Shown here in pieces: positions 24,218 through 32,259 of a stretch of 33,418 nt of DNA (the first letter of the stretch is position 1; every line of letters starts with the position of its first letter). Source of the stretch: Berkiella_A sp050252335 (GTDB lineage: Bacteria; Pseudomonadota; Gammaproteobacteria; Berkiellales; Berkiellaceae); the NCBI GenBank assembly GCA_050252335.1, contig JBFWLB010000031.1, forward strand, positions 1 through 33,418, written 5' to 3'. Both the position numbers and the translations under genes were made by a program. Below the pieces are notes generated by a model. It did not search any database. It was not told the DNA's origin and saw only the letters and a program-made list of their open reading frames with translations.

Positions 24218-24646
24218 ATGAATTTAGGCCCAAAACATGGCATATCAGAATCATTGCATGGCATCACAAATACATTGCGAGATAAGTATGCTGATATTTT
24301 TATATTGCCATCTGACTCTGAAAAGTACGAGGCTCTGCAGGGTTTGCAAAAAGAACGGCCTGAGTTAGATATTCAACAACAGTATAATTTGTATTGTTTG
24401 CTTCGTAGAGAAATTGCATCAGAAAAAGAGATTTGGGATAAGTTGAAAGAAAAGCGTGCGCTTACCTTTTCTTATAAGACACGTGATGATGCGCAAGAAC
24501 AACTTCCATTAAGTGCCTTAAGTACTTCTGCTCATTCTAGCGATGACTGCTTGGTACGCAGCCCTGCGTTTGATGAGGAGAAAAAAGCATCAGGCTCGGA
24601 AGAGAAAAAAGTATCAGGCTCGGAAAGTTTAAGATTAGGTCGATAG
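24218..24646 (+). CDS. Hypothetical protein, acidic with duplicated C-terminal motif
   Basis: A 142-residue soluble, charged protein matching no family I know. The first 90 residues are probably helical (LQGLQKERPELDIQQQYNLYCLLRR part). The C-terminus contains a nine-residue tandem duplication, EEKKASGS then EEKKVSGS, in a Ser/Glu-rich disordered tail. A strong promoter (24152-24180) and a good ribosome binding site (AAGGTG, five bases from ATG) support it as a genuine gene. No signal peptide or membrane helix. Function unknown. Confidence 0.7.
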   Translation: MNLGPKHGISESLHGITNTLRDKYADIFILPSDSEKYEALQGLQKERPELDIQQQYNLYCLLRREIASEKEIWDKLKEKRALTFSYKTRDDAQEQLPLSALSTSAHSSDDCLVRSPAFDEEKKASGSEEKKVSGSESLRLGR

Positions 24647-24676
24647 TTTCGTTATACGATATCTTTTAACACCTCA

Positions 24677-24874
24677 ATGAAAAAACGCTTAACACATAAT
24701 GCCGGCCCGTTAAGAAATGAACGAGATGAATCATCATCTTCCCTTGGAATCAAAGGAAGGGGTTCGCTAGAGTGGGTAGAAGGATTTTTTTATCATCTTT
24801 TCGTCGTAGATGATGACTCTGATTCTACGATTCTACAGAGAGTGTATACGATGTTTTGTCGCACTGAAGAATAA
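24677..24874 (+). CDS. Small hypothetical protein
   Basis: A 65-codon frame 30 bases after the previous gene: a basic N-terminus (MKKRLTHNAGPLRNE), a serine run, then a hydrophobic-acidic segment (WVEGFFYHLFVVDDDSDS). There is no recognisable family and no clear ribosome binding site. An overlapping frame on the other strand is longer but repeat-like and equally featureless. It is retained because it follows a promoter-driven gene on the same strand in a stretch otherwise empty for 340 bases. Confidence 0.35.
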   Translation: MKKRLTHNAGPLRNERDESSSSLGIKGRGSLEWVEGFFYHLFVVDDDSDSTILQRVYTMFCRTEE

Positions 24875-24985
24875 ACATCAGTGCTTAACTGATTGTCGCA
24901 GCTTAATGTGGGTGTTCTGCATTTATAGCAAAGCAAAGTTGTTGAGCGTAACATTTGTGTACGCACATAATATAATAAAAACCAC

Positions 24986-25342
24986 ATGACTAACATAATC
25001 ACATCGGTGCCGGCTACAACCATTTTTTTATTGGTTTGCTCAAATATTTTCATGACCTTTGCATGGTATGGACACTTAAAATATAAGTCTTCACCATTGT
25101 TTGCTGTCATTATGATTAGTTGGGGGATTGCCTTTTTTGAGTATTGTTTACAAGTACCCGCAAATCGAATGGGGCATGAGGTTTTTAGTGCTGTACAGCT
25201 TAAGACAATACAAGAATGTATCACCTTAGTGGTATTTTGCTTCTTCTCAATATTTTATCTTCAGGAAGCCATACGTTGGAACCACTTAGTTGGTTTTGGT
25301 TTATTATGCTTAGCAGCCTTTTTTATTTTTAAAGATTTTTAA
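24986..25342 (+). CDS. DUF486 / DMT-family small membrane protein
   Basis: A 118-residue protein with four predicted transmembrane helices (about 9-28, 38-55, 74-92, 97-115). FMTFAWYGHLK, VIMISWGIAFFEYCLQVPANRMG and LKTIQECITLVVFCFFSIFYL are the hallmarks of DUF486, a single-unit relative of drug/metabolite transporters. Such four-helix units are thought to dimerise; the transported substrate is unknown. No clear ribosome binding site precedes the ATG. It converges on yggX. Confidence 0.85.
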   Translation: MTNIITSVPATTIFLLVCSNIFMTFAWYGHLKYKSSPLFAVIMISWGIAFFEYCLQVPANRMGHEVFSAVQLKTIQECITLVVFCFFSIFYLQEAIRWNHLVGFGLLCLAAFFIFKDF

Positions 25343-25357
25343 TTTAAGCTACTGTAT

Positions 25358-25630
25358 TTAAGTGTTTTGGATGGGGGTGAATCCTTTGGGCACCTGAGCA
25401 TCTTCTGAGAACAAAAATTTTTCCATTTCTGCTTCAAGGAATTGACGTGTACCTGCTTCTAGCAGATTCAATCGATTTTCATTGATGAGCAAGGTTTGGT
25501 GCGTCAGCCATAATTTCCATGCTTCTTTGCTAATATTGTCAAAAATGCGTTGGCCTAATGCGCCTGGGTACGGTATACGTGCCAAGCCTTCCGCCTCTTT
25601 TTTTAGTTTTTGACAATAAATAATACGCAT
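25358..25630 (-). CDS. yggX: YggX, Fe(II)-trafficking / oxidative-protection protein
   Basis: A 90-residue protein of the YggX family. MRIIYCQKLKKEAEGL carries the conserved cysteine (Cys6), followed by YPGALGQRIFDNISKEAWKLW, HQTLLINENRLNLL and a conserved C-terminal FTP. In Salmonella and E. coli YggX protects iron-sulfur enzymes from superoxide and influences labile iron. It follows mutY by 55 bases; the mutY-yggX pairing is conserved in gammaproteobacteria and makes sense because MutY carries a 4Fe-4S cluster. Confidence 0.95.
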   Translation of the reverse strand: MRIIYCQKLKKEAEGLARIPYPGALGQRIFDNISKEAWKLWLTHQTLLINENRLNLLEAGTRQFLEAEMEKFLFSEDAQVPKGFTPIQNT

Positions 25631-25685
25631 ATTGACTCCAAGCCTTAGGATTTTGGGCTACTTTAACAAAATCTCCTTGAATGTG

Positions 25686-26747
25686 CTACTGGGCGATATA
25701 CTTTGATACCACTTTGCGAATAGGGGCTGGTAATCCAATGGTGGAGAGTTCTTTGATGGGGATCCATTGAAATTGCTGTGTTTTTTTGAAATTAGGTTTT
25801 TTGCTACAATTTAGAAAATAGGTCTCATATTCTAATTGAAAATGGGTAAAAGTATGTAGGCTTGGGCCTACGCGCTGATAGTGTTGGGGGCTAAATGTCA
25901 ATGTTAGGCTTTCGCACCAGTTTTTTAAGAAGGATGGATCTGCAAATTCTAGCAAGCTATATAATCCGCCCCAAATACCAGATGCGGGTCGTTTTTCAAA
26001 CAAGAGCTTATCTTGGTAATGTAAACAGAGAAAAGTAATTTTTCGAGAAGGCTTTGGTGTGCTTGCTTTGGGCACTGGAAATTGTAATTGTTGTCCTGTC
26101 GCAAAAGCCTGACATTTACGTTGCACGGGACAAGTGGAACAAGCGGGCTTGCTTTTGGTGCAGAGTGTTGCGCCGATATCCATAATGGCTTGCGTATAAT
26201 CCGCAACGCGATTTTTGGGCGTTAAACGATCGGCATAATCCCAGAGTGTATTCAGTGTTTCTGTTTGGTTAATTGCCCCTGCTACACAAAAGAATCGGCT
26301 TAAAATGCGTTTTACATTACCGTCCAAGATGGTGGCGCGTTGATCAAAAGCTTGGGCTACGATGGCTGCTGCAGTAGAGGGGCCAATACCAGGCAGTGTT
26401 TGCAATCCATCTACGGTGCGTGGAAAAATGCCGTTATGATGCGCGATTAATTGTTGTGCTGCTTTATGAAGATTACGCGCACGTGCATAATAACCTAAGC
26501 CTGCCCAGTGCGCTAATACATCATCCTCACTTGCCTTTGCCAATGACACGAGCGTGGGGAAGCGCTTCATAAAACGATTAAAGTAATCAATCACTGTTGC
26601 GACTTGAGTTTGTTGTAACATAATTTCTGATACCCATATGCGATAAGGGCACACAGGTAACTTCCAGGGTAAATCGTGGCGACCATGCTGGTCATACCAC
26701 GATAATATTTGTCGCACAAACCAAGATGCGGGTACTGCTGTTGTCAT
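25686..26747 (-). CDS. mutY: MutY, A/G-specific adenine DNA glycosylase
   Basis: A 353-residue glycosylase that removes A paired with 8-oxoguanine. It has the HhH-GPD fold: catalytic Glu41 in WVSEIMLQQTQV, the helix-hairpin-helix LQTLPGIGPSTAAAI (about 115-129) and catalytic Asp142 in TILDGNVKR. A 4Fe-4S cluster is bound by Cys196-x6-Cys203-x2-Cys206-x5-Cys212, exactly the family spacing. The C-terminal 130 residues form the NUDIX-like domain that reads 8-oxoG. It starts four bases after asmA and precedes yggX. Confidence 0.97.
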   Translation of the reverse strand: MTTAVPASWFVRQILSWYDQHGRHDLPWKLPVCPYRIWVSEIMLQQTQVATVIDYFNRFMKRFPTLVSLAKASEDDVLAHWAGLGYYARARNLHKAAQQLIAHHNGIFPRTVDGLQTLPGIGPSTAAAIVAQAFDQRATILDGNVKRILSRFFCVAGAINQTETLNTLWDYADRLTPKNRVADYTQAIMDIGATLCTKSKPACSTCPVQRKCQAFATGQQLQFPVPKASTPKPSRKITFLCLHYQDKLLFEKRPASGIWGGLYSLLEFADPSFLKNWCESLTLTFSPQHYQRVGPSLHTFTHFQLEYETYFLNCSKKPNFKKTQQFQWIPIKELSTIGLPAPIRKVVSKYIAQ

Positions 26748-26751
26748 ATCG

Positions 26752-28662
26752 TTAAAATTTAAAGATTTTCTTTAAACCCTTTTCAATTTCTTTTTCGATT
26801 TTTTCTTCAATTTTCTTTTCTGGACTTTTATCCGTACCTGTTGTGCTCGTACTTTCATCATTGTCTATACCAATCAATTTTTCCAATTGTTTATTGATTT
26901 GTTTTTTTCCTTCTCTTTCTAGGAATTTTTTCATGTATAGATCAACATTGGGCACAATTTGAGGTTTATTTAAAGATCCTTTTACTGATACGGCTAAGGG
27001 TAATGCATTTGGATGCTCTTTGCCATCACGATAAATTTTATTGGCAATTAAGTCATAATCAATGTTGTTTTGATTGAGATTAACCGCGCCTCTGCCTGTT
27101 ACTTTATAGTCATCAGAGAGAATCAGAAGATCTTCATTGTGAATAATTTTCTGATTGATTTGTAAGGTAGCTGTTAAGCTGTTAAACGGTGTTTTGGCAT
27201 CATTTTTTTCAGCAGAAATAGGTTGTTTTTTGATGAAATTTTCTGCCATTTGCAAATAATAATCGAGATCCAGCCCCAGAATGGCACCTTGTGTAATACT
27301 GACATTGGTCGTACCACTTAGATTATTGGGGGTTTGCACAAAGTTAAATTGAATATTGCCGCGTCCTACTAACTGATTGATATCAGCAAGATTTTTAAGC
27401 ATTTTTTGCATATTTACTTGTGCAAAATTGCCTTTAAAGTACAAGGGGGTATCAGGACTAAGCACTTTGGTAATCACTGCTTTTAGGGTGCCGTCATATA
27501 CCTCAGCCATGACAGGGTCTAAAGTAAGCGTATTACTTTTTGTGAGTGCATGGATGCTAACATTGCGCACATTTATTTTATCATAGGTGAGCGTTTTAAT
27601 TTTAATCGTTCCTTTACTATCGGGAACAGATTCCGTTTTCTTCTGCTTTGCCACTGTGGGTACATAGGCTGCGGGTACGATTTTTGCCGATGATTCACTT
27701 TCTTTACTGGCTAGAAGCGCATCGAGATCGAGTTGATCCATCGTCAAATCATAGGTGATGGCTTTTTCATTGAGTGGCAATGTTATTTGACCATTGATTT
27801 GCATGCCGTCCAATTTAGCAGAGAGTGGTGATATCACGATAGCATCTTGTAGTTTTGCCAATACCTTTAGGCTGGTATCCAGAGAATGTGCTCTGTTGTT
27901 TTTTTTATCTTGCCAATGGATAACTGCATTTGCGTCTTCAAAAGCAAATTGATTATTTTTAGGTTGAGAAATGAAACCATTGAGTGAAGCCTTTCCTTGA
28001 TATAAAGCTTTTTTATTGCTGATATTATCTAGTGAAAATTCAGCAGAACCTTTGATAGGATAACGTAGCGCTTGTCCAAAATCTTCACTATGAAAGGTAA
28101 TATTTTTTATGTGTGCGATTTGATCTTTTTGTTTATCAATATATTCAACAGCGCCATTTTTAAAAGCCAATAATGAAATTGAAAAAGATAAAGTGGGTGA
28201 TGAGCTTTTAGCATGTGCATGTTCAGCACTTTCTACAGGCTTTGTGTCTTTATTGCTTTTACTCATATCCCAATTTACAGAACCATCTTTTTCTTTTACC
28301 AAATAGAAATGGCCTTCCTCTATGGTGAGCGAGTCTAGTTTGAATTCCCAGGCTAATAAATTTCTGATAGGGAGTTTGAGGTTTAGCTCTTTGGCAGAAA
28401 ATAAATGGGGTGTGTGCTCATTTTCTTGTGGGATGGAAATGTCTTGAATGGTTAATCCTATCCAGGGAAAGAGTTTGAGACGAATATTGCCGTTTAATTG
28501 TATGGGGTAGCCAGATTTTTCGGTTAAATAGGATTGGATATCCGCTTTATAATCGGTTGGATCAACGATAAAAATCAAACTAATGGGCGCAATAATGGCA
28601 ACGCCAATCAACAGACAGATTGTCTTTACTATAAATCCAATAAAAGAGACTTGTTTTGCCAT
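26752..28662 (-). CDS. asmA: AsmA-family outer-membrane biogenesis protein
   Basis: A 636-residue protein with an N-terminal inner-membrane anchor (about 8-30, TICLLIGVAIIAPISLIFIV) and a long periplasmic beta-rich region. The AsmA N-terminal domain is clear: YPIQLNGNIRLKLFPWIGLTIQDISI, LNLKLPIRNLLAWEFKLDSLTI. The AsmA C-terminal block (LVGRGNIQFNFVQT, QGAILGLDLDYYL, VKGSLNKPQIVPNVDLY) is also present. AsmA-like proteins are thought to bridge the envelope and move phospholipid to the outer membrane. It ends in a Lys/Glu-rich amphipathic tail and leads the asmA-mutY-yggX unit. Confidence 0.93.
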   Translation of the reverse strand: MAKQVSFIGFIVKTICLLIGVAIIAPISLIFIVDPTDYKADIQSYLTEKSGYPIQLNGNIRLKLFPWIGLTIQDISIPQENEHTPHLFSAKELNLKLPIRNLLAWEFKLDSLTIEEGHFYLVKEKDGSVNWDMSKSNKDTKPVESAEHAHAKSSSPTLSFSISLLAFKNGAVEYIDKQKDQIAHIKNITFHSEDFGQALRYPIKGSAEFSLDNISNKKALYQGKASLNGFISQPKNNQFAFEDANAVIHWQDKKNNRAHSLDTSLKVLAKLQDAIVISPLSAKLDGMQINGQITLPLNEKAITYDLTMDQLDLDALLASKESESSAKIVPAAYVPTVAKQKKTESVPDSKGTIKIKTLTYDKINVRNVSIHALTKSNTLTLDPVMAEVYDGTLKAVITKVLSPDTPLYFKGNFAQVNMQKMLKNLADINQLVGRGNIQFNFVQTPNNLSGTTNVSITQGAILGLDLDYYLQMAENFIKKQPISAEKNDAKTPFNSLTATLQINQKIIHNEDLLILSDDYKVTGRGAVNLNQNNIDYDLIANKIYRDGKEHPNALPLAVSVKGSLNKPQIVPNVDLYMKKFLEREGKKQINKQLEKLIGIDNDESTSTTGTDKSPEKKIEEKIEKEIEKGLKKIFKF

Positions 28663-28743
28663 GATAGAATCCTTGCCAATATCGTTGATTCAAGCATTTA
28701 CTAGAGTACTTGGTATTATGCAAGACGCTTATTTAATTAACAA

Positions 28744-28760
28744 CCAGCATAGCCTGCTGG
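28744..28760. other. Short perfect hairpin upstream of trmB
   Basis: CCAGCA-TAGCC-TGCTGG, a 6-bp stem with a five-base loop, in the divergent gap between asmA and trmB. A TATAAT lies 20 bases further on (28781-28786) without a clear -35, so the hairpin could be an operator overlapping the -35 region of trmB. Confidence 0.3.
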
Positions 28761-28823
28761 TGTTGCTTGATTAAGTTGAGTATAATAACTTATCTTTTAA
28801 TTGAGTGGTTATGACAAAGTATT

Positions 28824-29516
28824 ATGACTATGGATACCTTGAATTCTCGTCCTTTGCGTACAGTTCGTAGTTATGTCAGGCGTTTGGGGCGTATGAGCCA
28901 AGGACAAAGGCAAGCGATTGTATCCCTAGGGCAGCAATATTTGGTTAGTTACGATCCCAAAGAGGGCTTTGATTGTTCAAAAGCATTTGATAATGTGCAG
29001 CCCTTAGTTTTAGAAATCGGTATTGGTATGGGTGAGCATTTAATGCATCAAGCCAAGCAGCGCCCGAATGAAAATTTTATTGGGATTGATGTGCATGAAC
29101 CTGGTATTGGTAATTGTTGCCGTGAATTGCATGAATCTCAGATGCATAATGTAAGACTCATTTGTCATGATGCTGTTGAAGTCTTGCAAAAATTGATTGC
29201 TGCAGAAAGCCTCGATGCCGTTTATATTTTGTTTCCTGATCCTTGGCGCAAAAAGAAACATCACAAACGCCGTTTAATTCAAGAAAGTTTTATTCATTTA
29301 CTGGCTGAAAAGCTCAAAGTAAAGGGTATATTACAGATCATGACAGACTGGGCAGAATATGCTGAGCACATACAATCTGTCTTCAATGCTTCTACAGCCT
29401 ATAAAGATATATCCGATACCTGCTCTTTAAAAGAGGATAGAATCATCACTAAATTTGAGCGTAAAGGGCGTGCTGTAGGAAGAGAGATTCATACTTTCTT
29501 TTACCAAAAGCTTTAA
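28824..29516 (+). CDS. trmB: TrmB, tRNA (guanine-N7)-methyltransferase
   Basis: A 230-residue SAM-dependent enzyme that makes m7G46 in tRNA variable loops. The N-terminal RTVRSYVRRLGRMSQGQR is typical of proteobacterial TrmB. The SAM motif VLEIGIGMGEHL and GIDVHEPGIG follow, then the catalytic FPDPWRKKKHHKRRL and TDWAEYAEHI near the C-terminus. Full length. Translation may start at the first or third codon (MTMDT); no Shine-Dalgarno is obvious. It stands alone on the plus strand, with a TATAAT box at 28781. Confidence 0.95.
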   Translation: MTMDTLNSRPLRTVRSYVRRLGRMSQGQRQAIVSLGQQYLVSYDPKEGFDCSKAFDNVQPLVLEIGIGMGEHLMHQAKQRPNENFIGIDVHEPGIGNCCRELHESQMHNVRLICHDAVEVLQKLIAAESLDAVYILFPDPWRKKKHHKRRLIQESFIHLLAEKLKVKGILQIMTDWAEYAEHIQSVFNASTAYKDISDTCSLKEDRIITKFERKGRAVGREIHTFFYQKL

Positions 29517-29570
29517 AGTTGAAATCTTTATGCATTATGCATTGTGACGTTAGTTTTTGATAGAATTTCC

Positions 29571-29740
29571 GATTCGCGTAGCGAATCAGTTTTCTCACTT
29601 TTGTAAAGGGAGAAAGCGCGCAGCGCAAGAGGGATTTAGCTGTTTTGACTTTCATTTGTGGCATAAATCCCCCTTGCGCACTTGCCAGTGCGCATCCCCC
29701 TTCAAAAAGTGGGATCTTATTCGCTTCGCTCATTGGTAAA
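29571..29740. repeat. Second MITE-like inverted repeat with nested palindromes
   Basis: Arms at about 29593-29638 and 29664-29714 are imperfect reverse complements, sharing GCGCAAG(A/G)GGGATTTA at the inside and TCAC or CCAC with TTT...AAGGG outside. The centre is 25 bases. The inner arm segments are themselves palindromic (GCGCACTTGCCAGTGCGC on the right, GCGCGCAGCGC on the left). A perfect hairpin GATTCGC-GTA-GCGAATC at 29571-29587 begins the element and could terminate trmB. The rest of 29517-29819 shows no gene. Confidence 0.55.
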
Positions 29741-29819
29741 AGAATCCGTAAAATTGGGAGAACAGCGTCATTCATTACAATTTCCGGAGATTATTTTGCA
29801 CGCAATCTGCATGTACGCA

Positions 29820-30836
29820 CTATTTTGACCACTTAAAGGTCAAGCTGCCAATCAATAAAAAGCCTATAGACATACTTAATAAAATCAGTAGTTCACCTTG
29901 AATATCTTGCAAGCTTGCGCCATATAGCATGACTTGCCTTGTCGCAGAAATAAGGTGCGTTAGTGGTAGAATTTGGGAGAGCCACTGCAAACTAACATGT
30001 GCCTGATCTAAGCTAAACCATGCGCCAGAGATTAAGAGCATAGGCCATGCTGCCATTTCTAAAATACCACGAGAAAGTTCTTCACTGGTGATCCTGGCAC
30101 ATAAAAGTAGCGCTAAACTGATTAAGCAAAAGGTGCCAGTGATATACAGTATGAATAATAGGAAGAGGCTTCCTTTCATAATGGGGTGTAAAATCATAGC
30201 GCAGGTAAAATAGACCAGTGCTAAAATGATGCTTGATATGAGTAAACGTGAACAGATTTGTGCACTTAAGAATTCAAAAGCAGTTAAGGGCGTTGCTTGC
30301 AAACGTTTAAGATAACCATTCTTTCGATAGCGTACAATCACATAAGCGATGCCATAGAGTGCGCTATACATTAGGTGTACTGCCAATATACCCGGGAATA
30401 CCCAGTCTATATAGCGAATATTTGCGCTTTCAATTGAGTGTGCCTTTAATGAATGGCTTGATAATTTTTCGAAAGTTTGGTGTAGAAAATCACTTTTCTC
30501 TGATAATGGATTGAACCAATATTCTGCCAGAGGATTTATTTGCACAACCAGATCCACTTGGTGTTGTGCTAGATATTCTTGAGCGATCTTCAAATTATCA
30601 ATCGGAATATATTTTACATATTTTAATTGTGGTACAACGGCAGCAGTGTCATGTAGAGAAGTTGTATTTTGTTGAGAAACCACCATTATTTTAAAGAGAT
30701 TTTTTTCTCCTGCACTGAATGCGAGGGCTATGGCAACAACAAAAAAAATTGGCATCAATAGATTCCATGCTAAGGCTTCTTTGTCGCGGAGGAATTCTAA
30801 ACAGCGTGCTTGCGTTAATCGAAGTATTTTTCGCAT
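29820..30836 (-). CDS. ABC-2 type exporter, membrane subunit
   Basis: A 338-residue permease of the ABC-2/YhhJ type. One N-terminal helix (about 24-44, AWNLLMPIFFVVAIALAFSAG) is followed by a large extracytoplasmic region (45-145, holding VVSQQNTTSLHD and the DNLKIAQEYLAQHQVDLVVQI sequence, noted in part). Five C-terminal helices (145-335) include the WVFPGILAVHLMYSALYG and FLSAQICSRLLISSIIL segments. It starts one base after the stop of the ATPase gene and forms a dimeric exporter with it. Substrate unknown; lipids, polysaccharides, drugs or proteins are all possible in this class. Confidence 0.87.
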   Translation of the reverse strand: MRKILRLTQARCLEFLRDKEALAWNLLMPIFFVVAIALAFSAGEKNLFKIMVVSQQNTTSLHDTAAVVPQLKYVKYIPIDNLKIAQEYLAQHQVDLVVQINPLAEYWFNPLSEKSDFLHQTFEKLSSHSLKAHSIESANIRYIDWVFPGILAVHLMYSALYGIAYVIVRYRKNGYLKRLQATPLTAFEFLSAQICSRLLISSIILALVYFTCAMILHPIMKGSLFLLFILYITGTFCLISLALLLCARITSEELSRGILEMAAWPMLLISGAWFSLDQAHVSLQWLSQILPLTHLISATRQVMLYGASLQDIQGELLILLSMSIGFLLIGSLTFKWSK

Positions 30837-30837
30837 A

Positions 30838-31737
30838 TTATTCTCTTAAGCGATGGCCTGTGAGCTTTAGAAATAAATCTTCTAGATTCGGTGCTTTGAT
30901 GGATAAGTCTTTTAATGAAATACCCTGATGCAATAATGTCGAAAGCGTTTCTTCTAGATCTGTTGTTAAAATATGAATATGTCCATTTTCTTCTCGTATA
31001 GAAAATTGATTTAAAATATTGGTCTTTGCAAAAGCATGTTTGGGTAAGAGAATACTCTGCGTTTCTGCGGTTTCTTTAGTGAGTAGGTGCGGTGCACCTT
31101 GAATAATAATCTGTCCTTTATCAATAATGACAATCTCATCACAGAGTAAATCAGCCTCTTCCATATAATGAGTTGTGAGAATAATGGTTTTGTTTTTTTG
31201 CTTGATATTTTGAATGAGCTCCCAGAAATTTCGTCGTGCTTGTGGATCAAGACCTACGGTAGGCTCATCTAAGATCAGTAAGATAGGATCATTGATCAAG
31301 GCAAGCGCTAGTAATAAGCGCTGTTTTTGCCCGCCTGATATTTTTCGTGTGTCTTTATCTAGAAAATCATTTAAATAACAGAGTGTAATGAGTTCATCAA
31401 TTTCTAAGGTCTTTTTGTAAAAACTTTTAAATAAATATAAATTTTCTTTTACGGTAAGAAACTCTTGCAGCAGTGTGTTTTGAAATTGTATGCCGCTTTC
31501 TGCTTTAAACTGTTTTTTAATGTGGTGCTGGGGTATGCCACGATATAAAATCTCCCCGCTCGTGGGTTTAAGGATCCCCTCAATCATTTCAATCGTAGTT
31601 GTTTTGCCGGCACCATTGGGACCCAATAAACCAAAGCAGATACCAGGGTTTATTTGAAAACTGATATTGTTAACAGCCATTAGGTTATCAAAGTGTTTAC
31701 TGAGTTTCTTTACTTCTAGAATGGGTGTGGCAGTCAT
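30838..31737 (-). CDS. ABC-2 type exporter, ATPase subunit
   Basis: A 299-residue ABC ATPase. Walker A GLLGPNGAGKTTTIEMIEG (Lys45), Q-loop IQFQNTLLQEF, signature ISGGQKQRL (134-142), Walker B LLILDEPTVGLDP (Asp157, Glu158) and H-loop TTHYMEEADLL (His near 193). The C-terminal 80 residues (LEDLFLKLTGHRL at the end) are the usual dimerisation tail of this DrrA/CcmA-like subgroup. It lies one base ahead of the permease gene. A divergent copy of the recurrent motif (31772-31787) is 35 bases upstream, suggesting a regulated promoter. Confidence 0.93.
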   Translation of the reverse strand: MTATPILEVKKLSKHFDNLMAVNNISFQINPGICFGLLGPNGAGKTTTIEMIEGILKPTSGEILYRGIPQHHIKKQFKAESGIQFQNTLLQEFLTVKENLYLFKSFYKKTLEIDELITLCYLNDFLDKDTRKISGGQKQRLLLALALINDPILLILDEPTVGLDPQARRNFWELIQNIKQKNKTIILTTHYMEEADLLCDEIVIIDKGQIIIQGAPHLLTKETAETQSILLPKHAFAKTNILNQFSIREENGHIHILTTDLEETLSTLLHQGISLKDLSIKAPNLEDLFLKLTGHRLRE

Positions 31738-31771
31738 GTCATCTATTTCGTGTGTAGGTTCCTTCTTTAAC

Positions 31772-31787
31772 TATAGTCTTTGCATAT
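31772..31787 (-). promoter_or_regulatory. Recurrent 16-bp motif (copy C), upstream of the ABC exporter
   Basis: ATATGCAAAGACTATA on the minus strand, 14 of 16 bases identical to copies A and B. It ends 35 bases before the ABC ATPase start, in the same orientation relative to the gene as at hslV and hslR. Confidence 0.35.
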
Positions 31788-31828
31788 GCGTTTATGGCTA
31801 TGTACAGGTTAATTTATAGTTGTGCCAC

Positions 31829-32074
31829 TCATTTTTGATATATTTTTTTTAAATAAGCGATAATATCTAATGATTCAAGCATGAAATCATTATCAATTTT
31901 CAAGCAAGGTACTTGTGTGCCACCGGAGAGGGTTATCATATCTTGATAGGCTGCTTTATCTAAGCCTACATCTTTAATTTCAAGATGAATATTATTCTCA
32001 GAGAGAAATTGAGTAACGCGTTTGCAGTAAGGGCAGGTTGAGCGACTATACAGTAAGAGTGAGGGCGTAGTCAT
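31829..32074 (-). CDS. Glutaredoxin (dithiol, class I)
   Basis: An 81-residue glutaredoxin. The redox site is CPYC (Cys14 and Cys17), the cis-proline loop is TQVPCL, and SLDIIAYLKKIYQK closes the thioredoxin fold. It would reduce disulfides and glutathione mixed disulfides in the cytoplasm. The frame is open to a TTG at 32140, but those extra 22 residues are not part of the fold; MTTPSLLLYSRSTCPYC at 32074 matches the family start. No ribosome binding site is evident. Length fits GrxC-type proteins; I do not assign a symbol. Confidence 0.92.
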   Translation of the reverse strand: MTTPSLLLYSRSTCPYCKRVTQFLSENNIHLEIKDVGLDKAAYQDMITLSGGTQVPCLKIDNDFMLESLDIIAYLKKIYQK

Positions 32075-32209
32075 AATGAATCTATATCTATTGGTAATAA
32101 TGAATAAAAACATTATGCGTTGCTCGCTTTCAAATCTCAATGTGTGATTAATATTTTTGCAATGAAATCAATGAAGGAAAAAATTTATTTTTAGTTTGTA
32201 AAATAGATT

Positions 32210-32222
32210 GCTTATGATAAGC
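32210..32222. promoter_or_regulatory. Possible operator palindrome before the PP2C gene
   Basis: GCTTATGATAAGC, a perfect 13-base inverted repeat, contains TATGAT (32213-32218), a plausible -10 element. It sits 38 bases before the phosphatase start, which has AAGG eight bases upstream. A repressor bound here would cover the promoter. Confidence 0.35.
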
Positions 32223-32259
32223 GCTTTCTTTCTTGTTGCTTCTTTGTTAAGGTAGTCTT

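Noticed and set aside
24793..25224. 143-codon minus-strand frame
   Set aside because: Runs opposite the DUF486 membrane gene and the small orphan; cysteine-rich, low-quality translation typical of an antisense shadow.
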